From Constrictibacter sp. MBR-5 (GTDB taxonomy: Bacteria; Pseudomonadota; Alphaproteobacteria; JAJUGE01), in NCBI RefSeq assembly GCF_040549485.1, contig NZ_JBEPTK010000004.1:124001-188000 (forward strand): a stretch of DNA of 64,000 bases. Reading direction: 5' to 3'. Both the position numbers and the translations under genes were made by a program. A model generated the notes under the pieces. The model saw only the letters and a list, made by a program, of their open reading frames with translations, was not told the DNA's origin and made no database searches. This document shows positions 9,288 to 18,097 of the stretch, in pieces; position 1 is the first letter of the stretch; every line of letters starts with the position of its first letter.

Positions 9288-9698
9288 TCAGGTCCGGAGC
9301 ATGTCGATCGTGCGCATCAGCATGGAGCGCGACGCGCTGAGCACGTTCAGGTTCGCCTCGTAGCTGCGCTGAGCCTCGCGCATATCCATGAGTTCGACCA
9401 TCGGATTCACGTTCGGCAGGAGCATGTATCCATCGGCGTCCGCTGCCGGGTGCCCTGGATCGTAGCGCCGTTCGAACTCCGAGGAGTCGAGCCGAACGCG
9501 GTCGGCCTTGACCTCCTCGACACCCGATGCCCGATTGAGGTCGTTGCTGAAACTGACCACCTTGCGCTGATAGGGCTGACCGCCGGGGACTTGTGCGGTC
9601 GACTGCGCGTTGGCGAGGTTCTCCGCGATCACGCGCAGACGCGTGCCCTGAGCGCGCATGCCCGAGGCGGAGATCTGGAGCGACTTGACCAGGTCCAT
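9288..9698 (-). CDS. flgC: Flagellar basal-body rod protein FlgC
   Basis: FlgC is a proximal rod protein of the basal body. The 136-residue protein starts MDLVKSLQISASGM and has the rod-family N-terminal motif with IAENLANAQST near residues 24-34, and the conserved C-terminus YEANLNVLSASRSMLMRTID near residues 113-132. The start is the ATG 14 bases after the flgB stop, preceded by a GGGAGAG ribosome-binding sequence; the frame open further upstream only overlaps flgB. Length and order are canonical. Confidence 0.95.
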   Translation of the reverse strand: MDLVKSLQISASGMRAQGTRLRVIAENLANAQSTAQVPGGQPYQRKVVSFSNDLNRASGVEEVKADRVRLDSSEFERRYDPGHPAADADGYMLLPNVNPMVELMDMREAQRSYEANLNVLSASRSMLMRTIDMLRT

Positions 9699-9712
9699 GG
9701 GCGGCCTCTCCC

Positions 9713-10114
9713 TTAGCCGTTCCGGCCGATCGCCGTGCGGAGCATCGAGACGTGCTTGCGGTAGAGATTGACCATCGCCTGATAGTCCATGCTCGTCTCG
9801 GACACCTTGCGCAGTTCGCCTTCGAGGTCGACGGCGTTGCCCGACAGCGTCACTGCCTCCCCGTCCTTCGTCCGCCGCTCGCCGTAACGGCTGGCCGGCG
9901 GATGCCCGGTTATATGCTTGGGGTCCGTCCGTTCCACGCCGACGGGACCGGCCGATCGCATCGCATCGTCGAATCGAAGCGGCTTCAGGTCCTGGGCGGC
10001 ATAGTTGGGGGTGTCGGCGTTCGCGACGTTCTGCGCCAGAACGCGCTGGCGGTCGCCCAGCCAGTCCATCCGCCGTTCCAGCATGCCGAAGAGCTTGAAG
10101 CCGCCGAGGTCCAT
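9713..10114 (-). CDS. flgB: Flagellar basal-body rod protein FlgB
   Basis: FlgB is the proximal rod protein and the first gene of this flagellar operon. The 133-residue product carries the rod motif LAQNVANADTPNYAAQD near residues 26-42 and a family-typical C-terminus ending LYRKHVSMLRTAIG. An internal ATG ten codons downstream is an alternative start. The 166 bases upstream, shared with divergent csrA, contain a CtrA-like box about 55 bases before the start codon. Confidence 0.94.
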   Translation of the reverse strand: MDLGGFKLFGMLERRMDWLGDRQRVLAQNVANADTPNYAAQDLKPLRFDDAMRSAGPVGVERTDPKHITGHPPASRYGERRTKDGEAVTLSGNAVDLEGELRKVSETSMDYQAMVNLYRKHVSMLRTAIGRNG

Positions 10115-10169
10115 GGACCGATGAACACCTGTTTCCCGGAGCAGAGGTTGCAGTGTGCCGCATTCGCGC

Positions 10170-10184
10170 TAAAGAAAACGTTAA
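10170..10184 (-). promoter_or_regulatory. Candidate CtrA-binding box upstream of flgB
   Basis: Reading toward flgB the sequence is TTAA, seven bases, then TTTA, one base off the alphaproteobacterial CtrA consensus TTAA-N7-TTAA. It sits in the flgB/csrA intergenic region about 55 bases upstream of the flgB start. CtrA control of early flagellar operons is established in this class, and cckA ends the same operon. Binding is inferred from sequence only. Confidence 0.45.
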
Positions 10185-10280
10185 CGCACCGCGAGGAGCC
10201 TGCTAGGGTGTTATCCGTGGTCCTCGCCGCAGGACTGCCTGGTTCGGGGGGAGGCGGCACAGCATGGCAGGGGCGGCAGG

Positions 10281-10502
10281 ATGCTCTACCTGACCCGCAA
10301 GATCGGCGACTCAGTCGTGATCAACGGCGATATCGAGGTCACGGTGGTGGAGGTCCGCGGGCGCTCCGTCCGCCTGGGCTTCACCTTTCCGCCGGAAGCG
10401 ACCGTATTGCGGCGTGAAATCTTCGATCGCGTCGAGGCGGAGAACCGCGCCGCGGCAGACGCCGGCCGCGCGCTTCTCGAATCCCTCGACGATCAGGAGT
10501 GA
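10281..10502 (+). CDS. csrA: Carbon storage regulator CsrA
   Basis: CsrA is a small dimeric RNA-binding protein that represses or stabilises mRNAs at GGA motifs; in several bacteria it controls flagellin or motility. The 73-residue protein begins MLYLTRKIGDSVVI, the diagnostic N-terminus, and has the VRLGFTFP segment near residues 30-37. The C-terminal tail (about residues 50-73) is slightly extended and acidic. It is divergent from flgB, so control of flagellar genes is a reasonable inference. Confidence 0.93.
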   Translation: MLYLTRKIGDSVVINGDIEVTVVEVRGRSVRLGFTFPPEATVLRREIFDRVEAENRAAADAGRALLESLDDQE

Positions 10503-10532
10503 CGTGCGCGCCGAAACGCGCACCGGCACACC

Positions 10533-11162
10533 TCAGACGGTCGTGTCCACCTTCTGCCCCTGAACGGCCTCACCCTTCGCGACGCCGACCATGGCGGCCC
10601 GAAGCAGCCTGCCGTTGAGGACGTAACCGGGCTGAAGCACCTGGGCGACGGTGCCCGCCGGCTGGCCGCTGTTCTCCACCTCGAACATCGCCTGATGCAC
10701 GTTGGCGTCGAACCGCTCGCCCGGCTTCGGGTCGACGCGCTGGACGCCGTGCTTCTCGAACGCGGACAGCAGATCCTTCTCGACCAGTTCGACGCCGGCG
10801 ATGAGATTGGCCACGTGCTGGTCGTCACGACGCGCCTCGGCCGGCACGCTGTCGATGCCGCGGCGCAGGTTGTCGGCCACGGCGAGCATGTCGCGCGCGA
10901 ACCCGGCGGCGCCGTATTTCGCCGCCTCGTCGCGGTCGCGCTGGCCACGCCGGCGGACATTCTCGATCTCGGCCAAGGCCCGCAGATGCTGATCCTTCAG
11001 CCCGGCGATCTCGGCTTCCAGTTCGGCGATGCGCGACCCTTCCGGCGCATCGGGCTGCCCGTCCTGACGCTCCGCCGTCGCAGCGCCATCCTCGCGGACG
11101 TCGCCCTGCGCCGTGTTCGCCACCGGTTCCGCCGGATCCGGATTCATCTGCTCTTTCGACAT
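10533..11162 (-). CDS. grpE: Nucleotide exchange factor GrpE
   Basis: GrpE is the co-chaperone that releases ADP from DnaK. The 209-residue protein has an acidic, probably disordered N-terminus of about 40 residues, a long dimerising coiled coil near residues 45-80, and the C-terminal beta domain with the conserved GERFDANVHQAMFEVE near residues 147-162 and a C-terminus containing RPAMVGVAKG-type residues (RAAMVGVAKG here). It follows hrcA by 21 bases, and the pair is the classical heat-shock operon. dnaK and dnaJ are not in the window. Confidence 0.95.
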   Translation of the reverse strand: MSKEQMNPDPAEPVANTAQGDVREDGAATAERQDGQPDAPEGSRIAELEAEIAGLKDQHLRALAEIENVRRRGQRDRDEAAKYGAAGFARDMLAVADNLRRGIDSVPAEARRDDQHVANLIAGVELVEKDLLSAFEKHGVQRVDPKPGERFDANVHQAMFEVENSGQPAGTVAQVLQPGYVLNGRLLRAAMVGVAKGEAVQGQKVDTTV

Positions 11163-11183
11163 CTTCTCTTCCTTGGACTGGCG

Positions 11184-12239
11184 TCAGCCGAGCAACCGCC
11201 CGACCACCTTCGCCGTATAGTCCACGACAGGGACGATACGGGCGTAATTCAATCGCGTCGGGCCGATCACGCCGATCGCACCGACGACGCGGCGTTGCTC
11301 GTCGCTGTACGGCGCCAGGATCATCGACCAGCCGGCATGGCCGAACAGCTCGTTCTCGGCCCCGATGAAGATCTGCACCCCCTGCCCCTGCTCGGCGGCA
11401 TCGACGAGGCGCAGGAGGCTTTCCTTGGTCTCCAACGCATCGAACAGCGAACGGATCCGTTCGAGGTCCTCGATCGCGGTGACGTCGTCGAGGAGCTGTG
11501 CCTGGCCCCGAACGATCAGGGTACCGTGAGCGGCGTCGCCAGCCCATACCGCAAGCCCCCGCTCGACCACCGTCTGCGTCAGGGCGTCGATGGCCGCGCG
11601 GTGCTGCTCCAGCTCGCGCGAAATGTCGCCCCGCGCCTCGTCGAGGGTGCGCCCGACCAGCCGCGCCTGGAGATAGTTGGTCGCCTGAATCAGCGTCTCG
11701 GCCGGCAGGCCCGGCGGCAGGTCGATCACCCGATTCTCGACGTTGCCGCCCCTGTCCACCAGGATGACGAGGGCGCGGCCGTTGCCGATGTTCACGAACT
11801 CGATGTGGCTCATCTGCGTGCCGGCCTTCGGCGCCACGACAAGGCCCGCATGCCGCGACAGGCCCGCCAGCAGCGATCCCGCCTGCTCCAACGTCTGCGC
11901 GAAGCTCCGTCCCGTCGTGGCGCAACGCGCTTCGATGTCGCCGCGCTCCTGCTCGGTCAGGCTGCCGAGTTCGAGAAGACCGTCGACGAAGAGCCGCAGC
12001 CCGGCCTCCGTCGGCAGACGCCCGGCCGACGTGTGCGGCGAGTACAGCAATCCCAGATCCTGGAGGTCCGCCATCACATTGCGGATGGTCGCCGCGGAGA
12101 GCGTCGTCCCCAGCCGCTTCGAAAGAGTCCGAGATCCGACCGGCTCGCCAGTGTCGACATAGGCGTCGACGACCATGCGAAAGATTTCGCGCGACCGGTC
12201 GTTCAGGGTTGCGATGCTGGGCGACTGATTCAGCGGCAT
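11184..12239 (-). CDS. hrcA: Heat-inducible transcription repressor HrcA
   Basis: HrcA represses groESL and other heat-shock genes by binding CIRCE inverted repeats, with GroEL as thermosensing partner. The 351-residue protein has an N-terminal winged helix ([20 protein letters not shown] near residues 16-35, then [18 protein letters not shown] near 45-62) and the long GAF-like C-terminal domain. I chose the ATG before PLNQSPSI; the frame stays open upstream into the rph leader but is not conserved. No CIRCE element is visible in the hrcA upstream region, so its regulatory targets are presumably elsewhere. Confidence 0.94.
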   Translation of the reverse strand: MPLNQSPSIATLNDRSREIFRMVVDAYVDTGEPVGSRTLSKRLGTTLSAATIRNVMADLQDLGLLYSPHTSAGRLPTEAGLRLFVDGLLELGSLTEQERGDIEARCATTGRSFAQTLEQAGSLLAGLSRHAGLVVAPKAGTQMSHIEFVNIGNGRALVILVDRGGNVENRVIDLPPGLPAETLIQATNYLQARLVGRTLDEARGDISRELEQHRAAIDALTQTVVERGLAVWAGDAAHGTLIVRGQAQLLDDVTAIEDLERIRSLFDALETKESLLRLVDAAEQGQGVQIFIGAENELFGHAGWSMILAPYSDEQRRVVGAIGVIGPTRLNYARIVPVVDYTAKVVGRLLG

Positions 12240-12384
12240 CTGCTGTTGGAGGGAAACGGCTTGTCCCTGGCCGGTGTCGAATGTAGGTGGCCCCGTCGGC
12301 GTCGTCAACGAATGCGGATGGACGCGTCGGCGCCCGCGGGCTAGGGTCCGCGCCCGCCCGACATCGAGACACAGGATAGACGCC

Positions 12385-13104
12385 ATGCGGCCCTCCGGAC
12401 GCGCAACCGACCAGTTGCGACAGGTATCGCTCGAAACCGGCGTGAACCGCTATGCGGAGGGCTCCTGCCTGGTCGCGTTCGGTCATACCAAGGTTCTGTG
12501 CACTGCGTCGGTCGAGGACCGCGTGCCGCCCTTCCTGCGCAACACCGGCAAGGGCTGGGTGACGGCGGAATACGGGATGCTGCCGCGCGCCACGCACACC
12601 CGCGGCGCCCGCGAGGCGGCGAAGGGGTCGCAGAGCGGCCGCACCCAGGAGATCCAGCGCCTGATCGGCCGGTCGCTGCGCGCCGTGACGAACATGGAGA
12701 CGCTGGGCGAGATCCAGGTGCGCATCGACTGCGACGTGCTCCAGGCCGACGGCGGCACCCGCACCGCGGCGATCACCGGCAGCTACGTCGCGCTGCATCT
12801 CGCCTTCCAGCACATGATGAAGATCGGCGCCATCAAGGCGATGCCGCTGACCGACGAGGTCGCGGCCGTGTCGTGCGGCATCTATCAGGGCGAGGCGGTG
12901 CTCGACCTCGACTACGACGAGGACAGCAACGCCGAGGCCGACGCCAACTTCGTGCTCACCGGCAGCGGCGGCATCGTCGAGGTCCAGGGCACGGCCGAGC
13001 AGAAGCCCTTCTCGCACGCGGCCTTCCTGGCGCTGCTCGATCTCGCTGGCGCCGGCGTCGCCGACCTGGTCCAGCATCAGCGCCGGGCACTCGGCCTCGC
13101 CTGA
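12385..13104 (+). CDS. rph: Ribonuclease PH
   Basis: RNase PH is the phosphorolytic 3'-5' exonuclease that trims tRNA precursors. The 239-residue protein has full length, starts [12 protein letters not shown] as the family does, and carries [17 protein letters not shown] near residues 59-75, the active-site run [17 protein letters not shown] near 83-99, and [18 protein letters not shown] near 115-132. It is divergent from hrcA with 145 bases between, and heads the rph-rdgB-hemW series seen in many Alphaproteobacteria. Confidence 0.96.
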   Translation: MRPSGRATDQLRQVSLETGVNRYAEGSCLVAFGHTKVLCTASVEDRVPPFLRNTGKGWVTAEYGMLPRATHTRGAREAAKGSQSGRTQEIQRLIGRSLRAVTNMETLGEIQVRIDCDVLQADGGTRTAAITGSYVALHLAFQHMMKIGAIKAMPLTDEVAAVSCGIYQGEAVLDLDYDEDSNAEADANFVLTGSGGIVEVQGTAEQKPFSHAAFLALLDLAGAGVADLVQHQRRALGLA

Positions 13105-13161
13105 GGCGGTTTCGGCCGCCGCCGCACCCCATATGCGGCGGATCGCAGCCAGGGGACCCGC

Positions 13162-13761
13162 ATGCGGCGCCGCTTCACCGGCAACGACCTCGTCATCGCC
13201 AGCCACAATCCCGGCAAGGTCGTGGAAATCCGCGACCTGCTGAAGCCCTGGTCCGTTCAGGTGCGCTCCTCCGGCGAACTCGGCCTGCCGGAGCCCGAGG
13301 AGACGGGCACCACCTTCGTCGCCAATGCCGAACTGAAGGCGCGGGACGCCTCACTGCGATCCGGCCTGCCCGCCCTCGCCGACGACAGCGGCCTCGCCGT
13401 GCATGCGCTCGGCGGACAGCCCGGCATCTACTCCGCCCGGTGGGGCGGGCCGAGCAAGGACTTCGCCGCAGCGATGGCCCGTGTGCATCGCGAGCTGGGC
13501 GGCACGGCCGACCGATCGGCGCATTTCGTCAGCGCCCTGGCGCTCGCCTGGCCGGACGGCCATTGCGAGACGTTCGAGGGCCGGGTCGACGGCACCCTCG
13601 TCTGGCCGCCGCGCGGCAGCCGCGGCTTCGGCTACGACCCGATGTTCGTGGCCGACGGCCGCACGCTCACCTTCGGCGAGATGGAACCGGACGAGAAACA
13701 CGCGATCAGCCACCGTGCCGACGCCTTCGCCAAGCTGATCGCCGGCTGCTTCGCGGATTGA
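13162..13761 (+). CDS. rdgB: XTP/dITP pyrophosphatase (RdgB/HAM1)
   Basis: This housecleaning enzyme hydrolyses dITP, ITP and XTP to monophosphates, keeping deaminated purines out of DNA and RNA. The 199-residue protein has the substrate loop [10 protein letters not shown] near residues 14-23, the catalytic [15 protein letters not shown] near 72-86, the metal-binding segment GVYSAR-like (GIYSARW here), and the C-terminal FGYDPMF and SHRADAF motifs. It begins 57 bases after rph and ends 5 bases before the hemW start. Confidence 0.95.
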   Translation: MRRRFTGNDLVIASHNPGKVVEIRDLLKPWSVQVRSSGELGLPEPEETGTTFVANAELKARDASLRSGLPALADDSGLAVHALGGQPGIYSARWGGPSKDFAAAMARVHRELGGTADRSAHFVSALALAWPDGHCETFEGRVDGTLVWPPRGSRGFGYDPMFVADGRTLTFGEMEPDEKHAISHRADAFAKLIAGCFAD

Positions 13762-13766
13762 GGCGC

Positions 13767-14936
13767 ATGGCCGCAGGCTCCCCCAGCTTCGGCATCTACG
13801 TCCATTGGCCGTTCTGCCGGGCCAAGTGCCCCTATTGCGACTTCAACAGCCACGTCCGCGGCGGCATCGACGAGGCGCGCTGGCGCGACGGCCTGCTGCG
13901 CGAACTAGACCACTTCGCGAACGAGACGGCGGGCCGCACGGTCGACACCGTGTTCTTCGGCGGCGGCACGCCGTCTCTCATGGCGCCGGAGACCACCGCT
14001 GCGGTGCTGGAGCGCATCGCCGCGCGCTGGACGACGGCACCCGACATCGAGATCACGCTGGAGGCGAACCCGACCTCGGTCGAGGCGGCGCGCTTCGCCG
14101 CCCTCGCCCAGGCCGGCGTGAACCGGGTCTCGCTGGGCGTCCAGGCGCTCGACGACGATGCCCTGCGCTTCCTCGGCCGCGAACACGGTTCGGCCGAAGC
14201 GCTGGCGGCGGTCGAGACCGCCCGCCGTCATTTCGCACGCTGGTCGTTCGACCTGATCTACGCCCGCCCGGAGCAGTCGCTCGCCGCCTGGAAGGCCGAA
14301 CTCGCCCGCGCGCTGGAGCATGTCGGCGACCATCTCTCGATCTACCAGCTGACCATCGAGCCCGGCACCGCCTTCGCCGCTCGTCACGCCCGCGGCGAAC
14401 TCGCCATGCCCGACGAGGACATGGGCGCGGCCTTCTACGAGGAGACGCACGCGCTGCTCGATGCGGCGGGCCTGCCGGCCTACGAGATCTCCAACCACGC
14501 ACGGCCCGGCGGCGAGTGCCGGCATAATCTCATCTACTGGAGCGGCGGCGACTGGCTCGGCGTCGGGCCCGGCGCCCACGGTCGTCTCACCGGATCCGAC
14601 GGCGGCCGCATCGCGACCCGGCAGGCAAGGGCCCCCGATACCTGGCTCGCCCGTGTCGAAGCGGAGGGCCATGCCACGGTGGAGCGCAGCGCGATCGAAC
14701 GCGGCGACGCCGCCGAGGAACTGCTGATGATGGGCCTGCGCCTCGCCCGTGGCGTGTCGCGGGACGATTACCGCCGCACCGCCGGTGTCGACCTGGAGGA
14801 GCGGCTCGATGCCGCCCGGTTGAACGCCCTGACCGAGGAGGATCTGATCACCCTCGACGCCGCCGGCCTCCGCTGCACCGCCGCCGGCCGCCAACGCCTC
14901 AACGCTGTGCTGGCGCACCTGCTGGGATCCGCCTGA
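13767..14936 (+). CDS. hemW: Radical SAM heme chaperone HemW
   Basis: HemW is a radical SAM family protein that binds heme and passes it to respiratory enzymes; it was long misnamed coproporphyrinogen III oxidase. The 389-residue protein starts 5 bases after rdgB and has CRAKCPYC (C-x3-C-x2-C, residues 18-25), the FFGGGTPSLM SAM-binding segment near residues 64-73, and the HemW hallmark HNLIYW near 252-257 followed by GVGPGAHG. True HemN has an extra Cys directly after the CxxxCxxC motif; here the residue is not Cys, which supports HemW. Confidence 0.93.
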   Translation: MAAGSPSFGIYVHWPFCRAKCPYCDFNSHVRGGIDEARWRDGLLRELDHFANETAGRTVDTVFFGGGTPSLMAPETTAAVLERIAARWTTAPDIEITLEANPTSVEAARFAALAQAGVNRVSLGVQALDDDALRFLGREHGSAEALAAVETARRHFARWSFDLIYARPEQSLAAWKAELARALEHVGDHLSIYQLTIEPGTAFAARHARGELAMPDEDMGAAFYEETHALLDAAGLPAYEISNHARPGGECRHNLIYWSGGDWLGVGPGAHGRLTGSDGGRIATRQARAPDTWLARVEAEGHATVERSAIERGDAAEELLMMGLRLARGVSRDDYRRTAGVDLEERLDAARLNALTEEDLITLDAAGLRCTAAGRQRLNAVLAHLLGSA

Positions 14937-15064
14937 CGTCTATAGCGTAGCCGGGCGTCCCTTGGGACGAACGGGGGTCTGTTTCCAGTTGCGGATTCCT
15001 CCGCTGCGATGAAGGATGGCGCCTCCCCCGCACCGCCGCGGATCTTGGTCAGGAAGGCCGCCGC

Positions 15065-16429
15065 ATGACCCTGTCGCACCGGGCGCAGACCGCCAGGCCC
15101 GTGCCGATGCTCGCAGGACGTGCCCTATTGGGGAATCTGCGCGACATGGCGGCGGCTCCCCATACCTTCCCGGCGCGGGCGCTCGCCGCGCACGGCGGTA
15201 TCGTCGGCATGCGTGCAGGGCCACGCCGCATCGTGGCGCTGGGACGGCCGGACTATGCACGGCACGTGCTGGTGACACATCACGAGCGCTACCCGCGCGG
15301 GCGGATCAACCGCAATCTGGGCACGGTGATCGGCGACGGGCTGCTGGCGACCGAGGGGGATCTCTGGCTGGCCCGCAGGCGCCGGATACAGCCGGCCTTC
15401 CGGCCCGAGCGGCTGCAGGCGCTCGTGCGGTCGGTGAACCGGGTCCTGGATCCGATCCTCGACGGCTGGACCGACACCGCACGCGCGCACGGCAGCATCG
15501 ACGCCATGCGCGAGGCCAAGCGCATCGCCATGCGCGTCATCGGGCGCGCCCTCCTGTCGCTCGACATCGATACCGGCAGCGCCGGCGCCTTCGCCGCGGC
15601 GGTGGATGCCAGCCTGATCCAGCTGGTCCGCCGGAACTGGTCGCTGCTCCAGCTGCCGCTGTGGGTGCCCGTGCCGATCAACCGCGCGCTCAACCGGACG
15701 CGGCGCACGCTCGACGCCTTCATCGGTGCGGAGGTGTCGCGGCGGCTCGACGACCCGGCCTATCGGCCCGACGACATGCTGACCGCGTTGCTCGCCGACC
15801 GCGGCGGGGCCGAGCCCTGGACGCGCGCGGCGCTGGTGAACGAGGCCAAGACGCTGTTCGTCGCCGGCTTCGAGACGACCGCGACGGCGCTGACCTGGAC
15901 GCTTCACCTCCTGGCGGCGCATCCGGCGGTGGCCGAGGCGATGCACGCCGAGATCGAAGCGGCACTCGGCGGGCGGCACCCGGAAATGACGGACCTGCCG
16001 CGCCTGCCCTATGGCGCGGCCGTCGTGGAAGAGGCCATGCGCCTCTATCCGCCGGTCTACAATATCGGCCGGGAATGTACCGAAGACGACGAGATCGACG
16101 GCTGGGCGGTGCCGAAAGGCACCTCGATGCTGATCTCGATCTTCGCGATCCAGCGCAGCCCCGACTGGTGGGAGGCGCCGGAGACCTTCCGGCCCGAGCG
16201 TTTCCTCACGGCGGATGCGGCGCAGCGCCGGGCAGCCCTGCCCTACGCGGTCGGCAAGCATCAATGCATCGGCAGCCATTTCGCCAACATCGAACTGCTT
16301 CTCGTTCTGGCTCGGATCGTCCAGCGCTTCCGCCTCTCGCCCCGCGACGAGGTGCCCGTGGGGATGGCGGCGCGAACGACCCTGGTACCGGACCGCCCGG
16401 TCCAATTGCTCATGGAGGTACGTTCATGA
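15065..16429 (+). CDS. Cytochrome P450
   Basis: A 454-residue soluble P450 mono-oxygenase. The heme-thiolate Cys is at residue 401 in YAVGKHQCIG, where the usual Phe of FxxGxxxCxG is replaced by Tyr; the I-helix oxygen-activation motif AGFETT is near 271-276 and the K-helix ExxR (EEAMR) near 323-327. There is no N-terminal membrane anchor. No dedicated ferredoxin or reductase gene is adjacent. Its stop overlaps the start of the next gene (ATGA), so it belongs to the six-gene operon ending at 20779. The 128 bases upstream contain the perfect inverted repeat CGTCCC-TT-GGGACG at 14956-14969. The substrate is unknown; a fatty acyl or amino-acyl product of the neighbouring enzymes is one guess. 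Confidence 0.9.
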   Translation: MTLSHRAQTARPVPMLAGRALLGNLRDMAAAPHTFPARALAAHGGIVGMRAGPRRIVALGRPDYARHVLVTHHERYPRGRINRNLGTVIGDGLLATEGDLWLARRRRIQPAFRPERLQALVRSVNRVLDPILDGWTDTARAHGSIDAMREAKRIAMRVIGRALLSLDIDTGSAGAFAAAVDASLIQLVRRNWSLLQLPLWVPVPINRALNRTRRTLDAFIGAEVSRRLDDPAYRPDDMLTALLADRGGAEPWTRAALVNEAKTLFVAGFETTATALTWTLHLLAAHPAVAEAMHAEIEAALGGRHPEMTDLPRLPYGAAVVEEAMRLYPPVYNIGRECTEDDEIDGWAVPKGTSMLISIFAIQRSPDWWEAPETFRPERFLTADAAQRRAALPYAVGKHQCIGSHFANIELLLVLARIVQRFRLSPRDEVPVGMAARTTLVPDRPVQLLMEVRS

Positions 16430-17061
16430 CCATCGGAACGGTCGAGCTTCCCGAGGGCGAGCCGCCTCATCCCGCCCTTCTCCTCCAGGCGAGGCCCGCC
16501 GCCGTGGCGTCGGATTCCGCAGTGGTCCTCGACACCGGCGACCCGCGGGCGGTCGCGGCGTACGAACGCGCCTTCTATGAAGCCTTTGCAGCGATCCGGC
16601 CGGACGGACTGTTGCGAAAGCTGTGGATCTGGGATGACGAGGCGGGGCGGCTCCGGTCGCCCGTCCCCTATGAAGACCAGATCGTGTACGCCGACCGGGG
16701 AAACGACGGATCCGTGCGCCGCGGCCTCGCGGTCAATATCGGCGGGCGGATGCAGCAGGCGGCGACTTTCGGCTTCGTGCTGCCGCTGGAGGAGCCGGGC
16801 AGCACGGAGATGCTGACCTTCTTTGCCGACGGCGATCACGAACTGGCACACCTGATCGCCTTCTGGGGCCGCTGCTGCCGCGACCTGCAGAGCCGCGGCA
16901 TCGTCACCGGCTACGGCACGGCGGCGCGGCGTCCGCTGCCGGTCTATCGGCGCTTCGGCGCGCAGATCGTCGAGCGCGCCGAGATCGACGGCGAGATCCG
17001 CTTCCTCCTGCGTTTCGACCTACGGAAGACCTGGTTCGTGCGACGGACCGGCGAAGGCTGA
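16426..17061 (+). CDS. GNAT-like putative acyltransferase
   Basis: I do not recognise this 211-residue protein with certainty. The C-terminal half reads like a GNAT or autoinducer/N-acyl amino acid synthase fold: a beta strand near residues 110-130, a helix with CCRDLQSRGIVTGYGTAARR near 144-163, and PVYRRFGAQIV near 165-175, which resembles the acceptor end of GNAT proteins. There is no signal peptide or membrane helix. Its start overlaps the P450 stop by 4 bases, so both proteins are probably made in step. The next gene, an exporter subunit, begins 31 bases on. An N-acyl amino acid or acyl-lipid product is an inference from fold resemblance and context only. Confidence 0.45.
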   Translation: MTIGTVELPEGEPPHPALLLQARPAAVASDSAVVLDTGDPRAVAAYERAFYEAFAAIRPDGLLRKLWIWDDEAGRLRSPVPYEDQIVYADRGNDGSVRRGLAVNIGGRMQQAATFGFVLPLEEPGSTEMLTFFADGDHELAHLIAFWGRCCRDLQSRGIVTGYGTAARRPLPVYRRFGAQIVERAEIDGEIRFLLRFDLRKTWFVRRTGEG

Positions 17062-17092
17062 GGCAAGGTGTTGCCGCCTGTTCTCGGACGCG

Positions 17093-18097
17093 ATGTCCGT
17101 GTGGACTGAACTTCGCGCCCTCGCCTTAGTCGGCGTATGCGTCGCACTGCTCTGGCAGCCGGCCGTCGCCGCCGCGCAGGCACCCGGCGCGAGCGAGATC
17201 GTCGCGCGGGGTCGGATAGAGCCGCACGGCCGGGTTCGGGCGGTCCGCGGCCCGCCCGGGACCATCGTGCGCGAACTGAACGTGACGGAGGGCCAGCGGG
17301 TCGCCGCGGGCGCCGTCCTGGCGCGGCTCGATGGTTACGAGCAGGCGACGGTCGAGGCGGAGCTGGCCGGCGCGCGCCTCCGTCTCGCCCGGGCCGAACT
17401 GGAACAGCTGCTCGCCGGACCGAAGACGAGTGTTGCGGCGGCGCAGGCGGCGCTGATCGCGGCGCGCGAGGTGGAACTGGCCCAGGCCCGGCGGGAACTG
17501 GCACGGGCATCGTCCCTGGCACGGACCAGCGCCGTCTCCGTCTCCCAGCTCGAGACGCGCCGGGCCGACGTCGATCGGGCGGACCAGGCGCTGCGGCAGG
17601 CACGCCACGAGACGGCGGCGCTGTCCGAGGTGCGGCCGGTGGACGAGGCCGCCGCCCGCGCGCGCATCGCCGTGGAAGCGGCTGCGGTGCGCCGCGCCGA
17701 AGCGATCCTCGATCGCGCCCTGGTCCGGGCGCCGACGGACGGCAGCATCCTGTCGATCCAGGCCCGCCCCGGCGAGGCCGCCGACGAGGGGCTGCTCAGG
17801 CTCGGCGACCTGCGCCGGCTGATGGTGATCGCCGAGGTCGACGAGACGCGCGTATCGCAACTCGCGGCAGGCGATGCCGCACAGGTGTCTGCCCCCTTCC
17901 TGCCGTCGCCGCTTCCGGGACGGGTCGAGCGCGTCGAGGCCGAGATGTACCGCCAGCGGCGGCCGAGCTCGGACATCCTGGTCGGGCGCGACGCGCGCAT
18001 CGTCGAGGTCGAGATCGCGGTCGACGGGACGCTGCCGCCGGTGATCGGCGCCGAGGTCACCGTGCGGCTGCGGCCGACGCCGCCCGCCCGCCGATGA
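17093..18097 (+). CDS. Membrane fusion protein of ABC exporter, DevB-like (HlyD family)
   Basis: A 334-residue periplasmic adaptor of the HlyD/DevB family. It has an N-terminal signal or anchor (about residues 7-28), a lipoyl half-motif GTIVRELNVTEGQRVAAGAV near 56-75, an alpha-helical hairpin near 85-190 rich in Ala/Arg/Glu, and the returning lipoyl half VRAPTDGSILSIQARPGEAA near 204-223. In cyanobacteria DevB works with DevC, DevA and TolC to export heterocyst glycolipids; that is family knowledge. Its stop overlaps the permease start (ATGA). No TolC gene is in the window, so an outer membrane channel must be shared. Confidence 0.82.
   Translation: MSVWTELRALALVGVCVALLWQPAVAAAQAPGASEIVARGRIEPHGRVRAVRGPPGTIVRELNVTEGQRVAAGAVLARLDGYEQATVEAELAGARLRLARAELEQLLAGPKTSVAAAQAALIAAREVELAQARRELARASSLARTSAVSVSQLETRRADVDRADQALRQARHETAALSEVRPVDEAAARARIAVEAAAVRRAEAILDRALVRAPTDGSILSIQARPGEAADEGLLRLGDLRRLMVIAEVDETRVSQLAAGDAAQVSAPFLPSPLPGRVERVEAEMYRQRRPSSDILVGRDARIVEVEIAVDGTLPPVIGAEVTVRLRPTPPARR

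Noticed and set aside
12240-12384. CIRCE element controlling hrcA
   Set aside because: No TTAGCACTC-N9-GAGTGCTAA-like repeat is present between hrcA and rph.
10825-13206. 793-codon open frame on the minus strand
   Set aside because: It is a shadow of hrcA, grpE and rph; all three have clear homology in their own frames.
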